Below, in pieces: positions 36,287 to 49,525 of a stretch of DNA of 64,000 nt. This DNA comes from Erinaceus europaeus (lineage: Eukaryota > Chordata > Mammalia > Eulipotyphla > Erinaceidae): the NCBI RefSeq assembly GCF_950295315.1, contig NC_080181.1, positions 35,679,375 to 35,743,374 on the forward strand, in the 5' to 3' direction. Positions within the stretch are counted from its first letter, which is position 1; each line of letters starts with the position of its first letter. The notes beneath the pieces were generated by a model. That model searched no databases. It saw only the letters and a list, made by a program, of their open reading frames with translations, and was not told the origin of the DNA. The translations under genes and the position numbers were made by a program.

Positions 36287-38634
36287 GTACTGCATGACCA
36301 TCTTCTGGGAAGTATAGGTTTTGAACCTGAAAACTCTGTCTGTCTGTCTGTGTCCTAGTCCACAGAAAGAGCCACTAGCCCAGCCAGATGTCGTGCTCAG
36401 AATAGGGTGTTTTTGCCACTCATAGGCCTGCACAGTGCACTAGGGATTGGACAGCCTGAGACCCAAATGTTACATTGTAGATGGATTGTTTGCAGTTCTT
36501 GCTCCCCAGGACATTGGACAGTCTCAACTCCCCTACAGCCAGAAAAAAAGACTCTTGACAGCCTTAGAGCAAATGGAGTGGCAGGGAGATGGGAGAGTGT
36601 TGCATGTGTGGGCTGCTCATGCCCAGGTGTCTGTGGGGGGCCATGGCAGAGGCTGTAAGGGGGCAAGGGGGCAGAAGGAGACTGGTTGAGAGGCAGACTG
36701 CAGGCAGGGGAGCCCCTGAGGGTTTGCAGTGCTGTGTGTGGGTGTGGTGGCAGGGGGTTAGGGCAGGTCCCCCTGCTGGATGGTGAGATGGCAGCTGGGC
36801 TGGCCCAGGTAACCCAGGGCTGAAGGGAAGCAGCAGGGTGGCAGGAAAGTAGCGCAGGGAGGCACACAGTAGATGTTAGTTGGGGAGCTGGGGAACAGGG
36901 GGCAAGGGGAAAGAGGGCATCCTTGAGGAAGTGTCTGGTCTAGAGAGTGGGGGGAGCTGGAGGCATGGAAGGTCCCAGGAATCAGGGACTGACAGGACCA
37001 GATACCTGCACCCACCCACTGGATAGAAGCTGCAGCAGCCAGAGCAGATGCCCAAAGTGAGTCCCTTTGAGGATGAGGAAGTTGAGGAGGAGGTGAAGGA
37101 AGAGGAGGAGGAGGAGGAGGAGGAGGAGGAGGAGGAGGAGGAGGGGAAGGAGGGCAGCTGTCAGTAGGCAATGGTATTAATAGAGGCCTCCACTATGGAG
37201 GCATGTGTCCAGGCAGTCACCCACCCAACCTCAGGGGCAGCTCAGGGCACCCAGGGACCTGGTGTGGGTATCTCTGGGGGGGGGGACTGTCAGTCAGTCA
37301 GCAGGACTGTGTGTAAGTGCACATGGTGGGACAGGGGCCTGGCGGCCCTTGGCCCCCAGCCCTGGGCTGTCAGATGCCTGCCCCGTGGCCAGACACCCCC
37401 CACTCTGCCCATAGCCCCTAGGCCCGGCCCACCTGCTCCTGTTTTGGCCTTGGGCTCTGGCTCTGGTGGCTGGCCACCACCAGTTTTGGCCTGGGGCTCT
37501 GTGTCTGGTGGCTGGCCACCACCCCTCAGGTCAAGTTAAGGTTCGGGGTCATGGCTGCTGGTCCACTGGATGGGCAGGGTCCCCGCTACCTAGCAACCGC
37601 AGGAGCCATCTGTGATGTCCTAGCCCCCGGCATTGTGTGCTGGCCACACCGGCACTGGGCAGCCCACCTGCCCTGCCACTAGGTCAGGCAGCAGCGCCCA
37701 GACGCCAGGGCCCTGGCACACAGGGACAGAAGGATAGGAAGACAGTGCTGACCGACGAGGGACCTCAGGGCTGGCAGCCAAGAGAAGAAAGAAGGAGGTG
37801 TACCCGGGATCCAGGGAGCCCAGGCCAGAGCTGCCTGCATGCCTGCCTGCCTTCCTGGATGTCTGTATGCTGCCTATGTCCAGGTAGGTTTCTCAGGTCC
37901 CCTCCACTCCTGTCCTCTCCTGTCCTCTCCTCTCCTCTCCATCCTTTCCCCTCTCCGCTCCTCTGCACCTTGCTTCTCTCCTCTTGTCTGTCCTCTCTTC
38001 CGGGTGCCCTGCTCACCAGCTCCAGCACTCGTGAAGGTTCTCCAGTGACCGCTGCTTGCAACCCCTTCCACCCCCTCCCTTCCCTGATGTGACCCAGCTC
38101 ACAGGGTCACCGGCTCACCCCACCCACACCCACACCCGCCAACACATTCCCTGGTTCAGCCCCACTGCCCTATTCAGCCGAACTGGCTCCTTTGCAACCT
38201 ACCTGTGCAGCGTTGATTGTCTTCATCATTCAAGGAGAGACCTCCTTTTGTACTTAGCTTGGTTGACTGGTGGATGGATGGATGATGGATGGATGGATGG
38301 ATGGATGGATGGATGGACACGTCAATGGATTGGTATTGTACAGGCAAAGCACCATCTATAGGGGTAGCTGAGACCGCTGGTTTCAGAGCTCTAGTCTGCT
38401 GTCAAATGTAAAGCATTAATTTATCAATAACAAAATTGAATAAGTACATAAATAAATAAATAAATATAAAAACTGGGTTAAAACATACATGGCGTCTTTG
38501 CCTTTCTGAATATGGTTGCTGTGAGGATCTTAACAAGGAAAGCAGTGTCCTGAGTAGCCCCTTGAAATAGTGGAATATTTCATTTTCCTTTCTTTTTCTT
38601 TTTCTTTTTCTTCTTTTACTTTCTATGTTCTTGA

Positions 38635-38841
38635 TTATTTATTGGAATAAATGGTCAGGAGTTGAGAGGGAATGGAGGCACAGAGAGTTTGAGACACAGA
38701 GAGACACCTGCAGCACTTCTGCACCACTTGTAAAGATTTCCACCGGCAGTTGGGGACCAGGGTCTTGAAGCCCAGTCCTCCTGCACTGTCACCTGAGTGC
38801 TTACCTGGGTGTGGCACCACCTGGTACCCTTGATGGGACAC
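38635..38841 (-). mobile_element. SINE A in copy 12
   Basis: Same as 1314-1520. M1 returns to G (38735). Confidence 0.74.
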
Positions 38842-38975
38842 TTTTTTTTAGCAATGGAAAGAAATTCTCGTGGCAAGGTAATAAATAAATGAAGAAATAA
38901 ATAAAAGTGCATTGACATTAACTCAGTGGAAACACACAGGGACATATACATGTCTGCTACCTGTATTACTAATTC

Positions 38976-39336
38976 ATTTATTTATTGATTGCCTCAAGGG
39001 CTTATTGCCACAGCTCAGTGCCTGCGCCACCAATAATCCACAGCTCCTGCACTCCATATGTTCCCCTTTCGCTGCCCTTGTTGCTTGGTCACTGTGGTGG
39101 TGGTTATTGTTGTTGTTGTTGTTGCTGTTGTTACTGACCTTGAATCTGACAGAGAAAAAAGGAGAGAGGAGGGGAAATACAGAGTGGGGGGAGAAAGATA
39201 GAGCCCCTAAACACCTGCTTCACCCCCTTAAAGCGACTTCCCTGCAGGTGGGAGTCTGGGGGCCAGACCCCAGATCCTCCCACCTGTCCCCTCTTTTCGC
39301 GAGCGCCACAAGCCCTTAACCCTCTGACACACCGCC
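38976..39336 (-). mobile_element. SINE B in copy 12
   Basis: Same as 1655-2015; M2 G (38987), M3 T (39048), M4 A (39253). Confidence 0.76.
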
Positions 39337-39639
39337 AAACATCCCTGGATTTACTTGATAAGGCGATATGACCTGCCGAGTTTTGGATCCTCATTTTCCT
39401 GAGTATCACTCCTGGAGACAGTGTCATGACACGACACAAGGAGATCTCTGGTATCAGAGAGCGCCTGGAACAGCAGCTGGGGCTCTAGTGCCAGGGCAGG
39501 AGCAACTTCCCATCCACCCTCCACGGAGTCCACCTGCCTGCATTTTGGTCCTTTTCCCTCCAAAAAAGATTTTTCCCTTTTTTCACTGAGAAACAGGCAG
39601 CAGACTGGTTACCCAAGCAGGGGGAAAAAAAATAAAAAA

Positions 39640-39681
<42 letters not shown>

Positions 39682-42029
39682 GTACTGCATGACCATCTTC
39701 TGGGAAGTATAGGTTTTGAACCTGAAAACTCTGTCTGTCTGTCTGTGTCCTAGTCCACAGAAAGAGCCACTAGCCCAGCCAGATGTCGTGCTCAGAATAG
39801 GGTGTTTTTGCCACTCATAGGCCTGCACAGTGCACTAGGGATTGGACAGCCTGAGACCCAAATGTTACATTGTAGATGGATTGTTTGCAGTTCTTGCTCC
39901 CCAGGACATTGGACAGTCTCAACTCCCCTACAGCCAGAAAAAAAGACTCTTGACAGCCTTAGAGCAAATGGAGTGGCAGGGAGATGGGAGAGTGTTGCAT
40001 GTGTGGGCTGCTCATGCCCAGGTGTCTGTGGGGGGCCATGGCAGAGGCTGTAAGGGGGCAAGGGGGCAGAAGGAGACTGGTTGAGAGGCAGACTGCAGGC
40101 AGGGGAGCCCCTGAGGGTTTGCAGTGCTGTGTGTGGGTGTGGTGGCAGGGGGTTAGGGCAGGTCCCCCTGCTGGATGGTGAGATGGCAGCTGGGCTGGCC
40201 CAGGTAACCCAGGGCTGAAGGGAAGCAGCAGGGTGGCAGGAAAGTAGCGCAGGGAGGCACACAGTAGATGTTAGTTGGGGAGCTGGGGAACAGGGGGCAA
40301 GGGGAAAGAGGGCATCCTTGAGGAAGTGTCTGGTCTAGAGAGTGGGGGGAGCTGGAGGCATGGAAGGTCCCAGGAATCAGGGACTGACAGGACCAGATAC
40401 CTGCACCCACCCACTGGATAGAAGCTGCAGCAGCCAGAGCAGATGCCCAAAGTGAGTCCCTCTGAGGATGAGGAAGTTGAGGAGGAGGTGAAGGAAGAGG
40501 AGGAGGAGGAGGAGGAGGAGGAGGAGGAGGAGGAGGGGAAGGAGGGCAGCTGTCAGTAGGCAATGGTATTAATAGAGGCCTCCACTATGGAGGCATGTGT
40601 CCAGGCAGTCACCCACCCAACCTCAGGGGCAGCTCAGGGCACCCAGGGACCTGGTGTGGGTATCTCTGGGGGGGGGGGGGACTGTCAGTCAGTCAGCAGG
40701 ACTGTGTGTAAGTGCACATGGTGGGACAGGGGCCTGGCGGCCCTTGGCCCCCAGCCCTGGGCTGTCAGATGCCTGCCCCGTGGCCAGACACCCCCCACTC
40801 TGCCCATAGCCCCTAGGCCCGGCCCACCTGCTCCTGTTTTGGCCTTGGGCTCTGGCTCTGGTGGCTGGCCACCACCAGTTTTGGCCTGGGGCTCTGTGTC
40901 TGGTGGCTGGCCACCACCCCTCAGGTCAAGTTAAGGTTCGGGGTCATGGCTGCTGGTCCACTGGATGGGCAGGGTCCCCGCTACCTAGCAACCGCAGGAG
41001 CCATCTGTGATGTCCTAGCCCCCGGCATTGTGTGCTGGCCACACCGGCACTGGGCAGCCCACCTGCCCTGCCACTAGGTCAGGCAGCAGCGCCCAGACGC
41101 CAGGGCCCTGGCACACAGGGACAGAAGGATAGGAAGACAGTGCTGACCGACGAGGGACCTCAGGGCTGGCAGCCAAGAGAAGAAAGAAGGAGGTGTACCC
41201 GGGATCCAGGGAGCCCAGGCCAGAGCTGCCTGCATGCCTGCCTGCCTTCCTGGATGTCTGTATGCTGCCTATGTCCAGGTAGGTTTCTCAGGTCCCCTCC
41301 ACTCCTGTCCTCTCCTGTCCTCTCCTCTCCTCTCCATCCTTTCCCCTCTCCGCTCCTCTGCACCTTGCTTCTCTCCTCTTGTCTGTCCTCTCTTCCGGGT
41401 GCCCTGCTCACCAGCTCCAGCACTCGTGAAGGTTCTCCAGTGACCGCTGCTTGCAACCCCTTCCACCCCCTCCCTTCCCTGATGTGACCCAGCTCACAGG
41501 GTCACCGGCTCACCCCACCCACACCCACACCCGCCAACACATTCCCTGGTTCAGCCCCACTGCCCTATTCAGCCGAACTGGCTCCTTTGCAACCTACCTG
41601 TGCAGCGTTGATTGTCTTCATCATTCAAGGAGAGACCTCCTTTTGTACTTAGCTTGGTTGACTGGTGGATGGATGGATGATGGATGGATGGATGGATGGA
41701 TGGATGGATGGACACGTCAATGGATTGGTATTGTACAGGCAAAGCACCATCTATAGGGGTAGCTGAGACCGCTGGTTTCAGAGCTCTAGTCTGCTGTCAA
41801 ATGTAAAGCATTAATTTATCAATAACAAAATTGAATAAGTACATAAATAAATAAATAAATATAAAAACTGGGTTAAAACATACATGGCGTCTTTGCCTTT
41901 CTGAATATGGTTGCTGTGAGGATCTTAACAAGGAAAGCAGTGTCCTGAGTAGCCCCTTGAAATAGTGGAATATTTCATTTTCCTTTCTTTTTCTTTTTCT
42001 TTTTCTTCTTTTACTTTCTATGTTCTTGA

Positions 42030-42236
42030 TTATTTATTGCAATAAATGGTCAGGAGTTGAGAGGGAATGGAGGCACAGAGAGTTTGAGACACAGAGAGAC
42101 ACCTGCAGCACTTCTGCACCACTTGTAAAGATTTCCACCGGCAGTTGGGGACCAGGGTCTTGAAGCCCAGTCCTCCTGCACTGTCACCTGAGTGCTTACC
42201 TGGGTGTGGCACCACCTGGTACCCTTGATGGGACAC
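42030..42236 (-). mobile_element. SINE A in copy 13
   Basis: Same as 1314-1520. M1 G (42130); private G to C at 42040 in the tail. Confidence 0.74.
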
Positions 42237-42370
42237 TTTTTTTTAGCAATGGAAAGAAATTCTCGTGGCAAGGTAATAAATAAATGAAGAAATAAATAAA
42301 AGTGCATTGACATTAACTCAGTGGAAACACACAGGGACATATACATGTCTGCTACCTGTATTACTAATTC

Positions 42371-42731
42371 ATTTATTTATTGATTGCCTCAAGGGCTTAT
42401 TGCCACAGCTCAGTGCCTGCGCCACCAATAATCCACAGCTCCTGCACTCCATATGTTCCCCTTTCGCTGCCCTTGTTGCTTGGTCACTGTGGTGGTGGTT
42501 ATTGTTGTTGTTGTTGTTGCTGTTGTTACTGACCTTGAATCTGACAGAGAAAAAAGGAGAGAGGAGGGGAAATACAGAGTGGGGGGAGAAAGATAGAGCC
42601 CCTAAACACCTGCTTCACCCCCTTAAAGCGACTTCCCTGCAGGTGGGAGTCTGGGGGCCAGACCCCAGATCCTCCCACCTGTCCCCTCTTTTCGCGAGCG
42701 CCACAAGCCCTTAACCCTCTGACACACCGCC
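42371..42731 (-). mobile_element. SINE B in copy 13
   Basis: Same as 1655-2015; M2 G (42382), M3 T (42443), M4 A (42648). Confidence 0.76.
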
Positions 42732-43034
42732 AAACATCCCTGGATTTACTTGATAAGGCGATATGACCTGCCGAGTTTTGGATCCTCATTTTCCTGAGTA
42801 TCACTCCTGGAGACAGTGTCATGACACGACACAAGGAGATCTCTGGTATCAGAGAGCGCCTGGAACAGCAGCTGGGGCTCTAGTGCCAGGGCAGGAGCAA
42901 CTTCCCATCCACCCTCCACGGAGTCCACCTGCCTGCATTTTGGTCCTTTTCCCTCCAAAAAAGATTTTTCCCTTTTTTCACTGAGAAACAGGCAGCAGAC
43001 TGGTTACCCAAGCAGGGGGAAAAAAAATAAAAAA

Positions 43035-43075
<41 letters not shown>

Positions 43076-45426
43076 GTACTGCATGACCATCTTCTGGGAA
43101 GTATAGGTTTTGAACCTGAAAACTCTGTCTGTCTGTCTGTGTCCTAGTCCACAGAAAGAGCCACTAGCCCAGCCAGATGTCGTGCTCAGAATAGGGTGTT
43201 TTTGCCACTCATAGGCCTGCACAGTGCACTAGGGATTGGACAGCCTGAGACCCAAATGTTACATTGTAGATGGATTGTTTGCAGTTCTTGCTCCCCAGGA
43301 CATTGGACAGTCTCAACTCCCCTACAGCCAGAAAAAAAGACTCTTGACAGCCTTAGAGCAAATGGAGTGGCAGGGAGATGGGAGAGTGTTGCATGTGTGG
43401 GCTGCTCATGCCCAGGTGTCTGTGGGGGGCCATGGCAGAGGCTGTAAGGGGGCAAGGGGGCAGAAGGAGACTGGTTGAGAGGCAGACTGCAGGCAGGGGA
43501 GCCCCTGAGGGTTTGCAGTGCTGTGTGTGGGTGTGGTGGCAGGGGGTTAGGGCAGGTCCCCCTGCTGGATGGTGAGATGGCAGCTGGGCTGGCCCAGGTA
43601 ACCCAGGGCTGAAGGGAAGCAGCAGGGTGGCAGGAAAGTAGCGCAGGGAGGCACACAGTAGATGTTAGTTGGGGAGCTGGGGAACAGGGGGCAAGGGGAA
43701 AGAGGGCATCCTTGAGGAAGTGTCTGGTCTAGAGAGTGGGGGGAGCTGGAGGCATGGAAGGTCCCAGGAATCAGGGACTGACAGGACCAGATACCTGCAC
43801 CCACCCACTGGATAGAAGCTGCAGCAGCCAGAGCAGATGCCCAAAGTGAGTCCCTCTGAGGATGAGGAAGTTGAGGAGGAGGTGAAGGAAGAGGAGGAGG
43901 AGGAGGAGGAGGAGGAGGAGGAGGAGGAGGAGGGGAAGGAGGGCAGCTGTCAGTAGGCAATGGTATTAATAGAGGCCTCCACTATGGAGGCATGTGTCCA
44001 GGCAGTCACCCACCCAACCTCAGGGGCAGCTCAGGGCACCCAGGGACCTGGTGTGGGTATCTCTGGGGGGGGGGGGGACTGTCAGTCAGTCAGCAGGACT
44101 GTGTGTAAGTGCACATGGTGGGACAGGGGCCTGGCGGCCCTTGGCCCCCAGCCCTGGGCTGTCAGATGCCTGCCCCGTGGCCAGACACCCCCCACTCTGC
44201 CCATAGCCCCTAGGCCCGGCCCACCTGCTCCTGTTTTGGCCTTGGGCTCTGGCTCTGGTGGCTGGCCACCACCAGTTTTGGCCTGGGGCTCTGTGTCTGG
44301 TGGCTGGCCACCACCCCTCAGGTCAAGTTAAGGTTCGGGGTCATGGCTGCTGGTCCACTGGATGGGCAGGGTCCCCGCTACCTAGCAACCGCAGGAGCCA
44401 TCTGTGATGTCCTAGCCCCCGGCATTGTGTGCTGGCCACACCGGCACTGGGCAGCCCACCTGCCCTGCCACTAGGTCAGGCAGCAGCGCCCAGACGCCAG
44501 GGCCCTGGCACACAGGGACAGAAGGATAGGAAGACAGTGCTGACCGACGAGGGACCTCAGGGCTGGCAGCCAAGAGAAGAAAGAAGGAGGTGTACCCGGG
44601 ATCCAGGGAGCCCAGGCCAGAGCTGCCTGCATGCCTGCCTGCCTTCCTGGATGTCTGTATGCTGCCTATGTCCAGGTAGGTTTCTCAGGTCCCCTCCACT
44701 CCTGTCCTCTCCTGTCCTCTCCTCTCCTCTCCATCCTTTCCCCTCTCCGCTCCTCTGCACCTTGCTTCTCTCCTCTTGTCTGTCCTCTCTTCCGGGTGCC
44801 CTGCTCACCAGCTCCAGCACTCGTGAAGGTTCTCCAGTGACCGCTGCTTGCAACCCCTTCCACCCCCTCCCTTCCCTGATGTGACCCAGCTCACAGGGTC
44901 ACCGGCTCACCCCACCCACACCCACACCCGCCAACACATTCCCTGGTTCAGCCCCACTGCCCTATTCAGCCGAACTGGCTCCTTTGCAACCTACCTGTGC
45001 AGCGTTGATTGTCTTCATCATTCAAGGAGAGACCTCCTTTTGTACTTAGCTTGGTTGACTGGTGGATGGATGGATGATGGATGGATGGATGGATGGATGG
45101 ATGGATGGACACGTCAATGGATTGGTATTGTACAGGCAAAGCACCATCTATAGGGGTAGCTGAGACCGCTGGTTTCAGAGCTCTAGTCTGCTGTCAAATG
45201 TAAAGCATTAATTTATCAATAACAAAATTGAATAAGTACATAAATAAATAAATAAATATAAAAACTGGGTTAAAACATACATGGCGTCTTTGCCTTTCTG
45301 AATATGGTTGCTGTGAGGATCTTAACAAGGAAAGCAGTGTCCTGAGTAGCCCCTTGAAATAGTGGAATATTTCATTTTCCTTTCTTTTTCTTTTTCTTTT
45401 TCTTCTTTTACTTTCTATGTTCTTGA

Positions 45427-45633
45427 TTATTTATTGGAATAAATGGTCAGGAGTTGAGAGGGAATGGAGGCACAGAGAGTTTGAGACACAGAGAGACACC
45501 TGCAGCACTTCTGCACCACTTGTAAACATTTCCACCGGCAGTTGGGGACCAGGGTCTTGAAGCCCAGTCCTCCTGCACTGTCACCTGAGTGCTTACCTGG
45601 GTGTGGCACCACCTGGTACCCTTGATGGGACAC
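45427..45633 (-). mobile_element. SINE A in copy 14
   Basis: Same as 1314-1520. M1 C (45527), the only marker separating this unit from copy 13. Confidence 0.74.
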
Positions 45634-45767
45634 TTTTTTTTAGCAATGGAAAGAAATTCTCGTGGCAAGGTAATAAATAAATGAAGAAATAAATAAAAGT
45701 GCATTGACATTAACTCAGTGGAAACACACAGGGACATATACATGTCTGCTACCTGTATTACTAATTC

Positions 45768-46128
45768 ATTTATTTATTGATTGCCTCAAGGGCTTATTGC
45801 CACAGCTCAGTGCCTGCGCCACCAATAATCCACAGCTCCTGCACTCCATATGTTCCCCTTTCGCTGCCCTTGTTGCTTGGTCACTGTGGTGGTGGTTATT
45901 GTTGTTGTTGTTGTTGCTGTTGTTACTGACCTTGAATCTGACAGAGAAAAAAGGAGAGAGGAGGGGAAATACAGAGTGGGGGGAGAAAGATAGAGCCCCT
46001 AAACACCTGCTTCACCCCCTTAAAGCGACTTCCCTGCAGGTGGGAGTCTGGGGGCCAGACCCCAGATCCTCCCACCTGTCCCCTCTTTTCGCGAGCGCCA
46101 CAAGCCCTTAACCCTCTGACACACCGCC
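45768..46128 (-). mobile_element. SINE B in copy 14
   Basis: Same as 1655-2015; M2 G (45779), M3 T (45840), M4 A (46045). Confidence 0.76.
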
Positions 46129-46431
46129 AAACATCCCTGGATTTACTTGATAAGGCGATATGACCTGCCGAGTTTTGGATCCTCATTTTCCTGAGTATCA
46201 CTCCTGGAGACAGTGTCATGACACGACACAAGGAGATCTCTGGTATCAGAGAGCGCCTGGAACAGCAGCTGGGGCTCTAGTGCCAGGGCAGGAGCAACTT
46301 CCCATCCACCCTCCACGGAGTCCACCTGCCTGCATTTTGGTCCTTTTCCCTCCAAAAAAGATTTTTCCCTTTTTTCACTGAGAAACAGGCAGCAGACTGG
46401 TTACCCAAGCAGGGGGAAAAAAAATAAAAAA

Positions 46432-46472
<41 letters not shown>

Positions 46473-48823
46473 GTACTGCATGACCATCTTCTGGGAAGTA
46501 TAGGTTTTGAACCTGAAAACTCTGTCTGTCTGTCTGTGTCCTAGTCCACAGAAAGAGCCACTAGCCCAGCCAGATGTCGTGCTCAGAATAGGGTGTTTTT
46601 GCCACTCATAGGCCTGCACAGTGCACTAGGGATTGGACAGCCTGAGACCCAAATGTTACATTGTAGATGGATTGTTTGCAGTTCTTGCTCCCCAGGACAT
46701 TGGACAGTCTCAACTCCCCTACAGCCAGAAAAAAAGACTCTTGACAGCCTTAGAGCAAATGGAGTGGCAGGGAGATGGGAGAGTGTTGCATGTGTGGGCT
46801 GCTCATGCCCAGGTGTCTGTGGGGGGCCATGGCAGAGGCTGTAAGGGGGCAAGGGGGCAGAAGGAGACTGGTTGAGAGGCAGACTGCAGGCAGGGGAGCC
46901 CCTGAGGGTTTGCAGTGCTGTGTGTGGGTGTGGTGGCAGGGGGTTAGGGCAGGTCCCCCTGCTGGATGGTGAGATGGCAGCTGGGCTGGCCCAGGTAACC
47001 CAGGGCTGAAGGGAAGCAGCAGGGTGGCAGGAAAGTAGCGCAGGGAGGCACACAGTAGATGTTAGTTGGGGAGCTGGGGAACAGGGGGCAAGGGGAAAGA
47101 GGGCATCCTTGAGGAAGTGTCTGGTCTAGAGAGTGGGGGGAGCTGGAGGCATGGAAGGTCCCAGGAATCAGGGACTGACAGGACCAGATACCTGCACCCA
47201 CCCACTGGATAGAAGCTGCAGCAGCCAGAGCAGATGCCCAAAGTGAGTCCCTCTGAGGATGAGGAAGTTGAGGAGGAGGTGAAGGAAGAGGAGGAGGAGG
47301 AGGAGGAGGAGGAGGAGGAGGAGGAGGAGGGGAAGGAGGGCAGCTGTCAGTAGGCAATGGTATTAATAGAGGCCTCCACTATGGAGGCATGTGTCCAGGC
47401 AGTCACCCACCCAACCTCAGGGGCAGCTCAGGGCACCCAGGGACCTGGTGTGGGTATCTCTGGGGGGGGGGGGGACTGTCAGTCAGTCAGCAGGACTGTG
47501 TGTAAGTGCACATGGTGGGACAGGGGCCTGGCGGCCCTTGGCCCCCAGCCCTGGGCTGTCAGATGCCTGCCCCGTGGCCAGACACCCCCCACTCTGCCCA
47601 TAGCCCCTAGGCCCGGCCCACCTGCTCCTGTTTTGGCCTTGGGCTCTGGCTCTGGTGGCTGGCCACCACCAGTTTTGGCCTGGGGCTCTGTGTCTGGTGG
47701 CTGGCCACCACCCCTCAGGTCAAGTTAAGGTTCGGGGTCATGGCTGCTGGTCCACTGGATGGGCAGGGTCCCCGCTACCTAGCAACCGCAGGAGCCATCT
47801 GTGATGTCCTAGCCCCCGGCATTGTGTGCTGGCCACACCGGCACTGGGCAGCCCACCTGCCCTGCCACTAGGTCAGGCAGCAGCGCCCAGACGCCAGGGC
47901 CCTGGCACACAGGGACAGAAGGATAGGAAGACAGTGCTGACCGACGAGGGACCTCAGGGCTGGCAGCCAAGAGAAGAAAGAAGGAGGTGTACCCGGGATC
48001 CAGGGAGCCCAGGCCAGAGCTGCCTGCATGCCTGCCTGCCTTCCTGGATGTCTGTATGCTGCCTATGTCCAGGTAGGTTTCTCAGGTCCCCTCCACTCCT
48101 GTCCTCTCCTGTCCTCTCCTCTCCTCTCCATCCTTTCCCCTCTCCGCTCCTCTGCACCTTGCTTCTCTCCTCTTGTCTGTCCTCTCTTCCGGGTGCCCTG
48201 CTCACCAGCTCCAGCACTCGTGAAGGTTCTCCAGTGACCGCTGCTTGCAACCCCTTCCACCCCCTCCCTTCCCTGATGTGACCCAGCTCACAGGGTCACC
48301 GGCTCACCCCACCCACACCCACACCCGCCAACACATTCCCTGGTTCAGCCCCACTGCCCTATTCAGCCGAACTGGCTCCTTTGCAACCTACCTGTGCAGC
48401 GTTGATTGTCTTCATCATTCAAGGAGAGACCTCCTTTTGTACTTAGCTTGGTTGACTGGTGGATGGATGGATGATGGATGGATGGATGGATGGATGGATG
48501 GATGGACACGTCAATGGATTGGTATTGTACAGGCAAAGCACCATCTATAGGGGTAGCTGAGACCGCTGGTTTCAGAGCTCTAGTCTGCTGTCAAATGTAA
48601 AGCATTAATTTATCAATAACAAAATTGAATAAGTACATAAATAAATAAATAAATATAAAAACTGGGTTAAAACATACATGGCGTCTTTGCCTTTCTGAAT
48701 ATGGTTGCTGTGAGGATCTTAACAAGGAAAGCAGTGTCCTGAGTAGCCCCTTGAAATAGTGGAATATTTCATTTTCCTTTCTTTTTCTTTTTCTTTTTCT
48801 TCTTTTACTTTCTATGTTCTTGA

Positions 48824-49030
48824 TTATTTATTGGAATAAATGGTCAGGAGTTGAGAGGGAATGGAGGCACAGAGAGTTTGAGACACAGAGAGACACCTGC
48901 AGCACTTCTGCACCACTTGTAAACATTTCCACCGGCAGTTGGGGACCAGGGTCTTGAAGCCCAGTCCTCCTGCACTGTCACCTGAGTGCTTACCTGGGTG
49001 TGGCACCACCTGGTACCCTTGATGGGACAC
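48824..49030 (-). mobile_element. SINE A in copy 15
   Basis: Same as 1314-1520. M1 is C at 48924. Confidence 0.74.
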
Positions 49031-49164
49031 TTTTTTTTAGCAATGGAAAGAAATTCTCGTGGCAAGGTGATAAATAAATGAAGAAATAAATAAAAGTGCA
49101 TTGACATTAACTCAGTGGAAACACACAGGGACATATACATGTCTGCTACCTGTATTACTAATTC

Positions 49165-49525
49165 ATTTATTTATTAATTGCCTCAAGGGCTTATTGCCAC
49201 AGCTCAGTGCCTGCGCCACCAATAATCCACAGCTCCAGCACTCCATATGTTCCCCTTTCGCTGCCCTTGTTGCTTGGTCACTGTGGTGGTGGTTATTGTT
49301 GTTGTTGTTGTTGCTGTTGTTACTGACCTTGAATCTGACAGAGAAAAAAGGAGAGAGGAGGGGAAATACAGAGTGGGGGGAGAAAGATAGAGCCCCTAAA
49401 CACCTGCTTCACCCCCTTAAAGCGACTTCCCTGCAGGTGGGGGTCTGGGGGCCAGACCCCAGATCCTCCCACCTGTCCCCTCTTTTCGCGAGCGCCACAA
49501 GCCCTTAACCCTCTGACACACCGCC
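49165..49525 (-). mobile_element. SINE B in copy 15
   Basis: Same as 1655-2015; M2 A (49176), M3 A (49237), M4 G (49442): the copy 5-7 type inside an otherwise different neighbourhood. Confidence 0.76.

Larger units (their letters stand above)
33917..37317 (+). repeat. Macrosatellite unit, copy 11
   Basis: 3401 bp. GGAT x9 (34871-34924), T33 (36250-36282), GAG x14 (37102-37143), G10. Markers C,G,T,A,T. Private substitution C to A at 35150. Confidence 0.97.
37318..40712 (+). repeat. Macrosatellite unit, copy 12
   Basis: 3395 bp. GGAT x7 (38272-38317), T35 (39643-39677, the longest T-run), GAG x13 (40497-40535), G13. Markers G,G,T,A,C: the 5' marker state of copies 1-4 combined with the M4=A state of copies 8-11. 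Confidence 0.97.
40713..44109 (+). repeat. Macrosatellite unit, copy 13
   Basis: 3397 bp. GGAT x7 (41667-41712), T34 (43038-43071), GAG x14 (43891-43932), G13. Markers G,G,T,A,C as in copy 12. Private substitution G to C at 42040 in SINE A's A/T tail. Confidence 0.97.
44110..47506 (+). repeat. Macrosatellite unit, copy 14
   Basis: 3397 bp. GGAT x7 (45064-45109), T34 (46435-46468), GAG x14 (47288-47329), G13. Markers C,G,T,A,C. Same length and tract lengths as copy 13; among markers it differs only at M1, and it lacks copy 13's private change at 42040. Confidence 0.97.
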
